From contig JANXTA010000103.1 in NCBI GenBank assembly GCA_025356395.1, forward strand, positions 1 to 64,000: a DNA stretch of 64,000 bases, given 5' to 3'. How positions within the stretch are numbered: the stretch's first letter is position 1; each line of letters begins with the position of its first letter. The notes under the pieces were generated by a model. That model had not been told where the DNA came from, did not search any database, and saw nothing but the letters and a program-made list of their open reading frames with translations. A program made the position numbers and the translations under genes. Below, one piece after another: positions 10,722-21,551 of the stretch. This DNA is from Betaproteobacteria bacterium. Lineage in GTDB: Bacteria; Pseudomonadota; Gammaproteobacteria; Burkholderiales; Burkholderiaceae_D.

Positions 10722-11266
10722 GGCGCGACGCCGCACGCGATACGGCCACCGCCACCGCCGAGCTTGGCCGGCTGGTCGGCGTAGTTGTCGCCGCCGGCAT
10801 GGATCATCACGGCGTGGCCGGAGATGTCCTTGAGCGTGAGGTGCGGTGCCACGACCGGCTTGCTCGCCTTGCCGTTGGCCGCGACGACCAGCAGCGGCAG
10901 GTCGCCCTTGTGGCCCATGCCCATCGGGCCTTCGTGCTTGCCGGACGACGCCGGATCGAAGTGACCGCCCGCGCCGAGGGCGGGGGTCATCGCGCCGCCC
11001 TTGTCGGGGTCGGGCGCGGCTTCGCAACTGGCCTTGTCGTGCACGTGGAAGCCGTGGTCGCCGGCCGGCAGGTTGCGCAGGTTTGGCGTCAGACGAAGAC
11101 CATCGGGCGTGTCGATCGCGGTGATGCTGCCGATCGGCTTGTCGATGCCTTGGGCGTTGACCGAACTCATCGGGATCTTGACGCCGGCGGCGTGCGCGGC
11201 GCCTGCGAAGGCAAAGGCGAAGGCCGCGAAGGTCAGGCCGGCGATGCGCAGACATGTGTCGTTCAT
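10718..11266 (-). CDS. sodC: Periplasmic Cu/Zn superoxide dismutase
   Basis: A 182-residue precursor with a clear signal peptide (LTFAAFAFAFAGAAHAA). Metal-site motifs are present: GDHGFHVHDK (Cu ligands), GGHFDP and HKGDLP (Zn/bridging region), and MIHAGGDNY (last Cu ligand). Two Cys (in KASCEAA and RIACGV) could form the conserved disulfide. It converts superoxide to peroxide in the periplasm. The start is preceded by AAAGGA. The convergent esterase gene ends within the same TTAA. Confidence 0.92.
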   Translation of the reverse strand: MNDTCLRIAGLTFAAFAFAFAGAAHAAGVKIPMSSVNAQGIDKPIGSITAIDTPDGLRLTPNLRNLPAGDHGFHVHDKASCEAAPDPDKGGAMTPALGAGGHFDPASSGKHEGPMGMGHKGDLPLLVVAANGKASKPVVAPHLTLKDISGHAVMIHAGGDNYADQPAKLGGGGGRIACGVAP

Positions 11267-11474
11267 GAAGCATCCTTTCTCAGAGGTTGAAGGCGGACTA
11301 TTCCGGCCGCCATGATGCCGATGTTTTGAGTGATGCGCTAAGGGTTGCCTGCGGTCCGGTCGTCGAATATTGCGATACATGCGATCACGATCCAAGTTGT
11401 TCGGTGACCATGGCGGCGTGAACATGCGGCGCTCGACGACATCCGAGAGGTACGAAGTCCTTCAAGGAGAAACC

Positions 11475-11792
11475 ATGAACATCAAGAAACTGCTGCTCGC
11501 TTCGATGCTTGTATCGCCTCTTCTGATCGCGATGCCGATGGAAGCCGCGCACGCCCAGGCTTCCTTCGATCTTCGCATCGGCCAGCCGCCGCCGCCGCTG
11601 CGCGTGATCGCGCCGCCGCCGCCGCGTCGCGGGTATGTGTGGGCGCCGGGCTACTGGAACTGGAACGGCCGCCATCACGTCTGGGCCGGTGGTCATTGGG
11701 AACGCGAGCGCCGCGGCCAGCGCTACGTCGCGTCCGAGTGGCGCCAGGACGGCGATCGCTACGGCTTCCAGCGCGGCCACTGGGAACGTTGA
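11475..11792 (+). CDS. Small exported YXWGXW-repeat protein
   Basis: A 105-residue protein with a signal peptide ending near EAAHAQ. It continues with a Pro-rich stretch (QPPPPLRVIAPPPPRRGYV) and Trp/Tyr/Gly repeats such as YVWAPGYWNWNG, HVWAGGHWERER and FQRGHWER. These are YXWGXW repeats, found in small envelope proteins of unknown function in Proteobacteria. AAGGAGA lies just before the ATG. A larger, broken relative lies at 24940-25500 on the other strand. Confidence 0.85.
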   Translation: MNIKKLLLASMLVSPLLIAMPMEAAHAQASFDLRIGQPPPPLRVIAPPPPRRGYVWAPGYWNWNGRHHVWAGGHWERERRGQRYVASEWRQDGDRYGFQRGHWER

Positions 11793-11859
11793 TCGTGCGG
11801 TAGTGGACGAAGCGCCGGACGGGATGCCATCCGGCGCTTTGTTATGCGCGGCCGGAACG

Positions 11860-12486
11860 TCAGCGCAGGCTCACCATCCACGCGACCGTGCTCAGCATCG
11901 TGACGCCCATCGCGCCGTCGAATGCACGCATGCGCCAGACCGTCACCGGGTTCGAAAGCCAGCTTTGCAGGTGCGCGCCCATCGCGGCCCACGCGCTCAC
12001 GCACGGGAAATTGATCGCCGCGAACAGGCCGCACAGCGTCGCGACTGCCGCGACCGACGAGCCGTGCCCCGTCAGCAGGCTAGAAGCGGCGGAGATGGCC
12101 ATCATCCAGGCCTTGGGATTCGCGAACTGGAACAGGGTCGATTGCAGGAAGCTCATTGGGCGCAACGTGAGGACGTTGCGCTTGCCCGGCGGCGACGGGC
12201 GCCACGCCGCCTTGATGAGGCGCGCCGACAACCACAGCAGGTAGGCGTAGCCGGCGACCGCGAGCGCGCTGCCCAGCGAATGGTTCGTGACGATCAGTGC
12301 GGCGACTCCCGAAGCAGCGAGCCACAGCAGGACCGTGAAGCCCCCCGTCACGCCGGCGACCTGCGGCAAGGTGCGGCGCAGGCCGAAGCGGGCGCCCGAC
12401 GCGGTGGCGAGGAGATTGTTGGGACCCGGCGTGATCGATGAGACGAAGGCGAACAGCGCGAGCGCGGCCCAGGGGTGGTCGTGCAT
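11860..12486 (-). CDS. LysE/RhtB-family amino-acid exporter
   Basis: A 208-residue inner-membrane protein with about six hydrophobic helices. It carries the family start ALFAFVSSITPGPNNLLA (TPGPNN) followed by GARFGLRRTLPQVAGVTGG. LysE/RhtB proteins export amino acids or related compounds; the substrate is unknown. The ATG at 12486 has GGAG five bases upstream, so the longer start at 12516 is not used. It is divergent from a MocR regulator, with possible operator repeats between them. Confidence 0.88.
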   Translation of the reverse strand: MHDHPWAALALFAFVSSITPGPNNLLATASGARFGLRRTLPQVAGVTGGFTVLLWLAASGVAALIVTNHSLGSALAVAGYAYLLWLSARLIKAAWRPSPPGKRNVLTLRPMSFLQSTLFQFANPKAWMMAISAASSLLTGHGSSVAAVATLCGLFAAINFPCVSAWAAMGAHLQSWLSNPVTVWRMRAFDGAMGVTMLSTVAWMVSLR

Positions 12487-12531
12487 GGCAACTCCGGTCT
12501 GGCTTGGAAACGTCACGTACTTTAGCGACCG

Positions 12532-12601
12532 AACCAGTACGGAACCGGTACAATTCGTAAGCTAGGCACCGGCAGTGGCCCGGTCGACCGGCCGGTACAC
12601 A
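12532..12601 (+). promoter_or_regulatory. Direct repeats and palindrome between lysE-type gene and mocR
   Basis: AACCAGTACGG (12532-12542) is followed directly by AACCGGTACAA (12543-12553), a two-copy direct repeat with an 11-bp period. A third related copy, GCCGGTACACA, is at 12591-12601. TACAAT (12549-12554) could be the -10 for the regulator. A perfect palindrome CCGGTCGACCGG lies at 12580-12591. MocR proteins commonly bind direct repeats at their own promoter, so these are candidate operators; this is inferred from sequence only. Confidence 0.45.
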
Positions 12602-12612
12602 AGGGGTCATCA

Positions 12613-14136
12613 ATGTCCGTCCCTGCGCAAATGATCCGAAAGACCAGCAACTCCGCGTCGACCGATGCCTTCGGGGCTCTTGTTCCGTTGAAGGGAGACG
12701 ATCGGACGCTCGTCGAGCAGACAGTGGCCTGGATGCGCAAGCGCATCGACGACCGCCTCGCCAGGCCCGGTTCCCGGGTGCAGTCCATCAGGGCGCTGGC
12801 CGACGAACGCCGGGTCAGTCGCTTCACGGTGGTCGAGGCCTACGAGCGACTGGTCGCGCTCGGTTGTCTCGAGGCGCGTCGCGGATCTGGGTTCTACGTC
12901 CGCGACATCGCGACCGGCGACAGGGGCAGGGTGCGCGCGAGCAAGGCGCGCCAGGCGCCGACGACGGAAGCCTCGCGCATCGACGCCCCCTGGCTAGTGC
13001 GCAACATGTTCCGCGACCTGCCGCCGCACCACATGCCGGGCTCCGGCCTGCCGCCCCCCGGCTGGATGGATCGCGAGATTCTGGCCGCCGCGATCCGCTC
13101 CCTCGGGCGGGCCATGCGCGGCGACGACGTGCAATCGGCCGGGATGCTCGACTACGGACGACCGCAAGGCTTCCTGCCGCTGCGCGAACAGTTGAGCCGC
13201 AAGCTTGCCGCCTTCGGGGTCGAGGCCGATCCGGCGCAGATCGTGACGACGAGCGGCGCGACGCAGGCGTTCGACCTGATCGCGCGATATTTCATCGTGC
13301 CCGGCGATACGGTGCTGGTCGACGACCCCGCGTGGTTCCTGATGTTCGGCCTGTTCGCGTCGCACGGCGCCCGCGTGATCGGCGTCCCGCGCCTGCACGA
13401 CGGGCCCGACCTCGCCGTGCTGGAGCGCATGGTGATCGAACACAAGCCGCGCTTCTACGTGATCGACTCGGTCCTGCACAACCCGACGTCGACCTCGCTA
13501 TCGTCAGCCAAGGCTTTCCAGGTGCTCCGGCTGGCCGAGCAGCACGACTTCATGCTGATCGAGGACGACGTGTACGCGGACCTGCATCCGGGATCGCCGG
13601 GCGGACGTGGCGTTCCGGCGATCCGCCTCGCGAGCCTCGATCAGCTCGCCCGCGTGATCTACGTCGGCAGCTTCTCGAAGACGCTGGCCGCGAACCTTCG
13701 GGTCGGCTTCCTCGCGTGCGAATCCGCGCTGGCCGAGCGCTTCGCCGATCTCAAGATGCTCGCGGCCCTGACAACGCCCGAGATCGGCGAGCGGATGGTT
13801 TGCCGCATCCTTGCGGACGGCCACTATCGCAAGCACGTAGAGCGGCTGCGCGGTCGCTTCGACGCGGCGCGTGATCGCGCGCTACGCGGGCTGGAACGGA
13901 TCGGGCTGGTGGTCGAGCATCAGCCGGCTGCCGGCATGTTCATCTGGGCTAGTGCGGGCGGCATCGACACCAACGCGCTCGCCGCGCGTCTGTTGGACCA
14001 GGGCTATCTGCTGGCACCGGGCTCGCTGTTCTCGCCGTCGCAGCTGCCCAACTCCATGTTGCGATTCAACATTGCCACGTCGTCCAACCCCGGGATGCTC
14101 GACGCGTTTGCACGCGCATTGCAGGCGCTGAGCTGA
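12613..14136 (+). CDS. MocR-type (GntR/aminotransferase fusion) transcriptional regulator
   Basis: A 507-residue fusion. A GntR winged helix occupies about residues 30-98 ([28 protein letters not shown]). A fold-type-I aminotransferase-like domain occupies about residues 140-507. The PLP-binding Lys is Lys356 in [16 protein letters not shown]; the conserved Asp of IEDDVYAD and the Asn of HNPTSTS are present. MocR regulators sense PLP-linked or amino compounds. Its position opposite a LysE exporter suggests it controls that gene. Confidence 0.9.
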   Translation: MSVPAQMIRKTSNSASTDAFGALVPLKGDDRTLVEQTVAWMRKRIDDRLARPGSRVQSIRALADERRVSRFTVVEAYERLVALGCLEARRGSGFYVRDIATGDRGRVRASKARQAPTTEASRIDAPWLVRNMFRDLPPHHMPGSGLPPPGWMDREILAAAIRSLGRAMRGDDVQSAGMLDYGRPQGFLPLREQLSRKLAAFGVEADPAQIVTTSGATQAFDLIARYFIVPGDTVLVDDPAWFLMFGLFASHGARVIGVPRLHDGPDLAVLERMVIEHKPRFYVIDSVLHNPTSTSLSSAKAFQVLRLAEQHDFMLIEDDVYADLHPGSPGGRGVPAIRLASLDQLARVIYVGSFSKTLAANLRVGFLACESALAERFADLKMLAALTTPEIGERMVCRILADGHYRKHVERLRGRFDAARDRALRGLERIGLVVEHQPAAGMFIWASAGGIDTNALAARLLDQGYLLAPGSLFSPSQLPNSMLRFNIATSSNPGMLDAFARALQALS

Positions 14137-14155
14137 CCCTGGACCCGGCCGAGGT

Positions 14156-14183
14156 CTTGATCCCCCTCACAATGCCCCGATGT
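14156..14183 (+). promoter_or_regulatory. Heat-shock (sigma-32-like) promoter for htpG
   Basis: CTTGATC (14156-14162), then 12 bases, then CCCCGATGT (14175-14183). This is close to the sigma-32 consensus CTTGAAA/CCCCATNT and lies about 70 bases before the htpG start. htpG is a classical heat-shock gene. Confidence 0.45.
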
Positions 14184-14251
14184 CCTGCGCGATGCGTTGC
14201 GGCTCTGCCCGGCGCCATCCATCCTTAATCGCCCTCTCATACAAGACTCCG

Positions 14252-16177
<1,926 letters not shown>

Positions 16178-16194
16178 TCCGTGCTCCCATCATG

Positions 16195-16223
16195 AAAAAG
16201 CCCGGCACGTGCCGGGCTTTTTT
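16195..16223 (+). terminator. Bidirectional rho-independent terminator
   Basis: AAAAAGCCCGGCACGTGCCG is the start of a perfect palindrome with an A-run on one side and a T-run on the other. It can stop htpG transcription from the left and the convergent acyltransferase gene from the right. Confidence 0.85.
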
Positions 16224-16236
16224 GGTTGGCGCAACG

Positions 16237-17391
16237 TCAGGCGATTCGACCCGCGTTGCCGATGGGCGCGATCCGCGATCCGGTGAGGCGACGCGTAAGG
16301 CGCTTGCCGAGCGCGGTGCAGGGGTGCTCGTAGTAGTGCGTCGACAGGTGGGCCAGCGGGATCAGCACCAGGAACAGCAGCGGCCGCTTCAGGTACTTGG
16401 CCGTGAACTCGCCTGAGCCGAGCCACGTGTGCGCGAGGCCGATGTGCAGCACGTACACCGCGAACGAGATCGACGCCATGTAGGCCAGGAAACGGGTCTT
16501 CAACAGGCCGGCGAGCCGCGTATCCGGGTTGAGCAGCGTCGCGCCGATCAGCAGCGAGGCGACGTACGGGCGCAGGTAACTCAGCCAGCCGCCGTACCGG
16601 ACCTCGTACAGCGAGCACAGCATCAGCAGCACGAAGAGCGACTTCTGCGGGGCCACGCGTAGCCAGCCCATCAGCTTCGCGCCGATGGATCCGAACGCGC
16701 CGTTGTAGAGCAGTGCCAGCGTGCAGCCCGCGAGGATCTCGTCGATGCGGAACCACGTCACGCTCGAAGCCTCGGCGCCGTTGACCACGCGCAGCGCGGT
16801 GAACGTCAGGCCCAGCACAGGCAGCAGCAGCAGGCCGCGCTGGCGGAAGGCCCAGAACAGCAGGGCGACGCCAACGTAGAACTGCACCTCGACGCACAGG
16901 CTCCACAGGTGGTCGGTCGACAGGCGGATGGTCGCGGGCGGCAGGTTCGCCACGAAGAAATAGTGTTCGAGCTGCGCGCGCAGCGTCTCGGTCTGAAACG
17001 CGAACACCACCAGCATGTAAAGAAAGGCCAGCGGCATCACGCGGAAGAAACGCCGGACGATGAAGTCGGGCACGGTGGCGTTGCGCTTGAGCAGGAACGA
17101 CGTGATCAGGAAGCCGGACAGGTTGAAGAACAGCGCCATGCCGACGATGCCGATCGACGTGTTGGCGAAGCGTCCCAGCGGGATCAGGTGCGCGATCAGC
17201 ACGAGCACGATGCTGATGCCGCGCCATCCGTCGAGGACCTGAAGGTGCGTGCCCGCCGTCGGGATCGGTGCCGCGGGTGGCTCGGGCGAGCGTCTGGCGA
17301 CGACCCTGCGCGGCAAGGTGGGTAGGGGAAGCATGGCCTGCTCGGCGTTCTGGGAGGCGATGGGTGCGATGGGTGCGATGGCGAGAGGCAT
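16237..17391 (-). CDS. OafA/YrhL-type membrane acyltransferase
   Basis: A 384-residue protein of the acyltransferase-3 family. It has a roughly 45-residue cytoplasmic N-terminal extension, then QVLDGWRGISIVLVLIAHL with the family's R-x10-H pattern, FFNLSGFLIT, and FRVMPLAFLYM. About ten hydrophobic helices follow. Such enzymes O-acylate polysaccharides or lipids at the inner membrane. The extension includes an Ala-Pro-Ile repeat encoded by a 9-bp tandem repeat (17357-17381). The ATG at 17391 is preferred over a TTG at 17412. No glycan genes lie nearby, so the acceptor is unknown. The roughly 270 bp upstream show no clear feature. Confidence 0.87.
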   Translation of the reverse strand: MPLAIAPIAPIASQNAEQAMLPLPTLPRRVVARRSPEPPAAPIPTAGTHLQVLDGWRGISIVLVLIAHLIPLGRFANTSIGIVGMALFFNLSGFLITSFLLKRNATVPDFIVRRFFRVMPLAFLYMLVVFAFQTETLRAQLEHYFFVANLPPATIRLSTDHLWSLCVEVQFYVGVALLFWAFRQRGLLLLPVLGLTFTALRVVNGAEASSVTWFRIDEILAGCTLALLYNGAFGSIGAKLMGWLRVAPQKSLFVLLMLCSLYEVRYGGWLSYLRPYVASLLIGATLLNPDTRLAGLLKTRFLAYMASISFAVYVLHIGLAHTWLGSGEFTAKYLKRPLLFLVLIPLAHLSTHYYEHPCTALGKRLTRRLTGSRIAPIGNAGRIA

Positions 17392-17664
17392 GGACGATTC
17401 CGGGTCGATCAAGAGCCTGACATGGGACAGGTGTCGGGGAGAACGATCTCCATGTGTTCCGCGGCACCGCGTCCGGATTGGCTCGAAGGACGGGATGACG
17501 CGGATTTAGGCGTGCGCTGACGCGCGAGTATATGTTCAGCGTGGACGCGCAATGCAACACATATTTGCTGCTTTGCAGGCGTGGCATCCACCTTCAGGCT
17601 GTTGAATCCAGACGGGAAACTGCGATGCAGGGCCGCAAGATGCGGGATCGGAAACGCGTCGGGA

Positions 17665-18186
17665 TCAACGAGGCGCGTCGCGTGTCCCAACCGACTTCCC
17701 GGCGTGGCGGCCGCTCAGCCAGCCGAACGTAGCGGATCCGAGCGCGAACGTGACCAGCGCGATCAGCGTGCTGAGGACCGCGGTGGCCTCACGCCCCAGC
17801 CCGGCGGCCATGCCGATCGCGGCCGTCATCCAGATGCCGGCGGCGGTCGTGAGGCCGCTGATCCCGTCCCGGTCGCGCTTGATGATCGCGCCCGCGTCGA
17901 GAAAGCCGATGCCGGAGATGACGCCCTGCATCACTCGCGTGATGTCCTCGTTGCCGACGCCCGCGAGGTGTGGGGTCATCACGCACACGGCCGAGCCGAG
18001 CGACACGAGCATGTAGGTGCGAACGCCGGCGGCCTTGCCCTTGCGTTCGCGTTCGTAGCCGAGGATCGCGCCCAGGATGCCGGCCATCAACAGCCGCAGG
18101 ACGACGCGCGTGATCTCGGCGACGTCCCGGATGTCGGAGAACTCGGCGGTGATCGTCTGGACGACCTCCTGTGCCCAGGCGCTCAT
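17665..18186 (-). CDS. MgtC/SapB-family membrane protein
   Basis: A 173-residue protein whose N-terminal domain has four hydrophobic helices and the family motifs LRLLMAGILGAILGYERE, GVRTYMLVSLGSA and VISGIGFLDAGAIIK. It lacks the long C-terminal ACT-like domain of virulence-type MgtC, so it is the short form. Family members are tied to magnesium limitation, acid stress and ATP-synthase regulation; the exact role here is open. It lies 18 nt downstream of ohr on the same strand. Confidence 0.88.
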   Translation of the reverse strand: MSAWAQEVVQTITAEFSDIRDVAEITRVVLRLLMAGILGAILGYERERKGKAAGVRTYMLVSLGSAVCVMTPHLAGVGNEDITRVMQGVISGIGFLDAGAIIKRDRDGISGLTTAAGIWMTAAIGMAAGLGREATAVLSTLIALVTFALGSATFGWLSGRHAGKSVGTRDAPR

Positions 18187-18204
18187 CGTTTCAGCCCCGT
18201 GTGA

Positions 18205-18630
18205 TCAGGCGACGCTCAGCTTGACGTCGATGTTTCCGCGCGTGGCGTTCGAATACGGACACACCTCGTGCGCCTTCGCGACCAGGGCCTCGGCCTGCGC
18301 GTGGTCCATGCCGGGTGCGGTGATCTTGAGTTCGACCTGGATGCCGAACGCCGAACCCGACGGTCCGATGCCCACACTGCTGTCGATCGTGGTGTCCGCC
18401 GGCAGGGCCGCCTTCTCGCGGCTGGCGACCAGCTTCAAAGCACCGAGAAAGCAGGCCGCATAGCCGACCGCGAAGAGCTGTTCAGGGTTGGTCCCGGTCG
18501 CACCGTTGCCGCCGAGTTCCTTCGGCGTGGTCAGCTTGACGTCGAGAACGCCGTCCGATGAATGACCGCTACCTTCGCGGCCGCCCGTAGCGCTGCCGTG
18601 GGCGGTGTAGAGCACTTTGTCGAGCGACAT
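18205..18630 (-). CDS. ohr: Organic hydroperoxide resistance peroxiredoxin
   Basis: A 141-residue Ohr/OsmC-family thiol peroxidase. The two catalytic cysteines are Cys60 ([11 protein letters not shown]) and Cys124 ([13 protein letters not shown]). It reduces organic and fatty-acid hydroperoxides using lipoylated proteins. AAAGGAAAGAC lies just before the ATG. No ohrR repressor gene is adjacent, unlike in many genomes. mgtC follows and may be cotranscribed. Confidence 0.94.
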   Translation of the reverse strand: MSLDKVLYTAHGSATGGREGSGHSSDGVLDVKLTTPKELGGNGATGTNPEQLFAVGYAACFLGALKLVASREKAALPADTTIDSSVGIGPSGSAFGIQVELKITAPGMDHAQAEALVAKAHEVCPYSNATRGNIDVKLSVA

Positions 18631-18667
18631 GTCTTTCCTTTCGAATGCGTGGATGCGTGCGACCGGA

Positions 18668-20029
18668 TCAGGCTACGACGAGGTCGCTTTGCGATGCCTG
18701 TCGGGCGCCCAGGCTCAACGGGGCGCCCGTGATATAGACCTCGCGGATGGCGCGGTCGTCGCCCATCGTCATCAGCATGAACAGCACTTCGTCGATGGTT
18801 TGGCAGTGCTTCATCCGCAGCCGGGTCAGCGGCGAATGCGCCAGGTCGAGGACCACGAGGTCCGCCTCCAGACCTGGCGCGATGGAGCCGATGCGATCGT
18901 CGAGCTGCAGCGCTTTCGCGCTGCCGCGGGTCGCGAGATAGAAGGACTTGGCCGCGCTCAGCGCGTGACCGCCGAGCTGCGCGATCTGGTGCGCGGCGGC
19001 CATCGTCGCGAGCATCGACAGCGTGGTGCCGCCGCCGACGTCGGTGGCGAGCGCGACCGACACCGGTCGGTCTGGCTTCTTGGCCATCGACCAGTCGAAG
19101 AGGCCGCTGCCGAGGAACGCATTGGAGGTCGGGCAGTGGACGATGCTGGTCCCGCTGTCGTGGCAGCGCTGCCACTCACGTTCGGTCAGAAGGATGCCGT
19201 GGCCGAGCAACGTGCGCGGTCCGAGCAGGCCGTAGTGATCGTAGACGTCGAGGTAGTCGAGCCGAGACGGGAACAGTTCGGCGATCCACGCCACCTCGTC
19301 GCGCTGTTCGGAGATGTGGGTCTGGCACCAGGCGTCGGGGTTCTCGGCCAGCAGAGTGCCGGCGAGTTCGAGCTGCTCGGGCGTGCTGGTGATGGCGAAG
19401 CGCGGCGTCACCGTGTAGCCCAGCCGGCCGCGACCACGCCAGCGTTCGATCAGCGCGCGCGACTCGTCGTAGCCGCTCTGCGCGGTATCGAGGAGGGCAG
19501 CCGGTGCGTGGCGATCCATCAGCGTCTTGCCGGCATTCATCCGCAGACCGCGCGCCTCGGCCGCCGTAAAGAACGCGTCGACCGACTGCGGATGCACGGT
19601 GCAATAGACCGACGCCGTGGTGGTGCCGTGCGAGAGGCAGGCGTCGAGGAAAATCTCGGCCACCAGGTCGGCGTGCTCGCGATCGGCGAACTGCTGCTCG
19701 GCCGCGAACGTGTACTGGTTAAGCCAGTCGATCAGTCGCTTGCCGCCGGCACCGATGATCTGGGTTTGCGGATAATGGACGTGCGCGTCGATGAAGCCCG
19801 GCACGATCAGCGCGTCGCGGTGATGGGTGACGGGGACGCCTTCCGGCAAGTCGGGAGCCAGCGTCCGATAGTCGCCGAACGCCGCGATGCGCCCATCCTC
19901 GATCACGACCAGGGCGTCGGCCTCGTAGCGCATCGCGGCTTCGTCGCCGACGGTGAACGGGTCGTCGAGCATCGTCAGGGCAGCGCCGCGCAATGCGACG
20001 GTCGAGGTGCTGGCAGGCGTTCGTTGCAT
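18668..20029 (-). CDS. guaD: Guanine deaminase
   Basis: A 453-residue amidohydrolase that converts guanine to xanthine. Metal-binding motifs are [12 protein letters not shown] (HxH), the His of [21 protein letters not shown], and the Asp of [30 protein letters not shown] and [19 protein letters not shown] are hallmarks of guanine deaminase. The ATG at 20029 follows no family sequence, so longer starts are rejected. It is divergent from a deoxyinosine DNA glycosylase gene, so both neighbours deal with deaminated or deaminatable purines. Confidence 0.9.
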   Translation of the reverse strand: MQRTPASTSTVALRGAALTMLDDPFTVGDEAAMRYEADALVVIEDGRIAAFGDYRTLAPDLPEGVPVTHHRDALIVPGFIDAHVHYPQTQIIGAGGKRLIDWLNQYTFAAEQQFADREHADLVAEIFLDACLSHGTTTASVYCTVHPQSVDAFFTAAEARGLRMNAGKTLMDRHAPAALLDTAQSGYDESRALIERWRGRGRLGYTVTPRFAITSTPEQLELAGTLLAENPDAWCQTHISEQRDEVAWIAELFPSRLDYLDVYDHYGLLGPRTLLGHGILLTEREWQRCHDSGTSIVHCPTSNAFLGSGLFDWSMAKKPDRPVSVALATDVGGGTTLSMLATMAAAHQIAQLGGHALSAAKSFYLATRGSAKALQLDDRIGSIAPGLEADLVVLDLAHSPLTRLRMKHCQTIDEVLFMLMTMGDDRAIREVYITGAPLSLGARQASQSDLVVA

Positions 20030-20133
20030 GATCGGCGGTCGGGTAGGTCGGGACGCTGAAGCGTTCCTTCGGTCGCCATCGTAACGGCGTTCGACTTTCG
20101 ACAACTCCCGCACAGGGGCAGGGCATCTCGAAG

Positions 20134-20682
20134 ATGGCAAGGCAACAGTCGTCGATACAATCTGCATCCGCGCCGGCCCTCGTCGGCCTCGCGCCGCTCG
20201 GTGACGAACGGGCCAAGGTCCTCATCCTGGGCAGCTTTCCGAGCGAGGCTTCGCTGATCGCGGCCGCGTACTACGGCCATCCCCGCAATCATTTCTGGCG
20301 CTTGATCGGCGGTGTCGTCGGCGAGCCGTTGCACCACCTCGGTTACGTCGAACGAGTCCTGCGCCTGGTCGCGCACGGCATCGCCGTGTGGGACGTCATC
20401 GCGCAATGCGAGCGCGCGGGCAGTCTCGACAGCGCGATCCGCTCCGAGGTCGGCAACGACATCGGCGGCCTGCTGCGGCGCTGGCCGGGCATCGCCACCA
20501 TCGCCTTCAACGGCGGCAAGTCGGCCACCTATCGCCAGCGGGTCGCGGCCATCCCCGAGGCGTCGCGTTGCAGGCTCGTGCAGTTGCCGTCGTCGAGCCC
20601 CGCCAATGCCACGCACAGTCTCGCGGTCAAGCAGGCGACCTGGGACGCTGCGCTTCTTTCGGTCGCGAAGGGCGTCGCATGA
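20134..20682 (+). CDS. DNA-deoxyinosine glycosylase (UDG superfamily, HDG type)
   Basis: A 182-residue protein with KVLILGSFPSEASL, YYGHPRNHFWRLIGG and GIAVWDVIAQCERAGSLDSAI near the N-terminus, and LPSSSPANATHS near the C-terminus. This is the family-6 uracil-DNA-glycosylase-like group (hypoxanthine-DNA glycosylase), which removes hypoxanthine made by adenine deamination. The stop overlaps the next start (ATGA), so the two genes are coupled. Confidence 0.87.
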   Translation: MARQQSSIQSASAPALVGLAPLGDERAKVLILGSFPSEASLIAAAYYGHPRNHFWRLIGGVVGEPLHHLGYVERVLRLVAHGIAVWDVIAQCERAGSLDSAIRSEVGNDIGGLLRRWPGIATIAFNGGKSATYRQRVAAIPEASRCRLVQLPSSSPANATHSLAVKQATWDAALLSVAKGVA

Positions 20683-21500
20683 AGGCCGACACGCGCAAAA
20701 GTGCGAGGAACGCGATGAAGAGCGACCCGCCGCTTCGTCGTCGCATCGTCTACGCGCCGGTGACGTTCTCCGAAGAGGGCGGGGTGCGCTTCCTGCACTT
20801 CGGTACCGAGTGGGTCCAGGGCGCGATGCGGCTGCGCAAGCCCGACGCGATCGAACTGGAATACGCGCAGCAGATGATGGCCTGGTCGCTGTTCATCGAC
20901 GCGCCGAAAGCGATCGCGCAACTGGGCCTGGGTGCCGCGGCGCTGACCCGCTTCTGCCACACGCACTATCCCGACGCGCAGGTCACGGCGGTCGAACTCA
21001 ATCCGGCCGTCATCATCGCGGCCCGTTCGATGTTCGGCCTGCCGGACGACGACCGGACGCTCGAGGTGATCTCCGGCGATGCCGAGGCGTTCGTCGACGA
21101 CCCGCAACGCCGCGGCACGCTCGATGCGTTGCAGGTCGACCTGTACGACGCGACGGCTCGCGGTCCGGTGCTGGAGTCCGAGGCCTTCTACGCCGCCTGC
21201 CGCGCGTGCCTGCGATCGCCGGGCGTGCTGGCGGTCAACCTGTTCGGCGTGCATGCGAGTTTCGGTCGCAACATGCGCAGCCTGAAGGCTGCGTTCGACG
21301 GTCGCGTCATCGCGTTGCCCGAGGTCCACGAAGGCAACCGCGTCGCCCTCGCGTTCAGCGGCCCGCCGCTGCACGTGCAGTGGTCGACGATGCGCGAGCG
21401 CGCCATGGCGGTCGCGAAGCAGCTCAAGCTGCCGGCGTCGAAGTGGGTCGACGGTCTGCGCGAGGTGGCTGACCCAACGTCGCATTCGTTCCGGATTTGA
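20679..21500 (+). CDS. Spermidine-synthase-like protein (class I methyltransferase fold)
   Basis: A 273-residue protein with the Rossmann motif AQLGLGAAALTRFCH, an acidic strand end (VTAVELNPAVI) and DAEAFVDD, as in the SpeE family. The lid and active-site residues of true spermidine synthases are not clear: the usual GG-D-G motif is replaced by LGLGAAAL. It may therefore be a diverged, non-aminopropyl-transferring member. It overlaps the glycosylase gene by 4 nt and is followed after 51 nt by an orphan GspE-type ATPase. Confidence 0.72.
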   Translation: MKADTRKSARNAMKSDPPLRRRIVYAPVTFSEEGGVRFLHFGTEWVQGAMRLRKPDAIELEYAQQMMAWSLFIDAPKAIAQLGLGAAALTRFCHTHYPDAQVTAVELNPAVIIAARSMFGLPDDDRTLEVISGDAEAFVDDPQRRGTLDALQVDLYDATARGPVLESEAFYAACRACLRSPGVLAVNLFGVHASFGRNMRSLKAAFDGRVIALPEVHEGNRVALAFSGPPLHVQWSTMRERAMAVAKQLKLPASKWVDGLREVADPTSHSFRI

Positions 21501-21551
21501 GCGGCACCTATAATCGTTCGGTTCCCCTCACGCCACGGCCCGCACCTCCCG

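Noticed and set aside
16190-17587. A second long minus-strand frame over the acyltransferase
   Set aside because: The adjacent frame contains the real membrane helices and family motifs; this one is Arg/Ala/Pro-rich shadow sequence.
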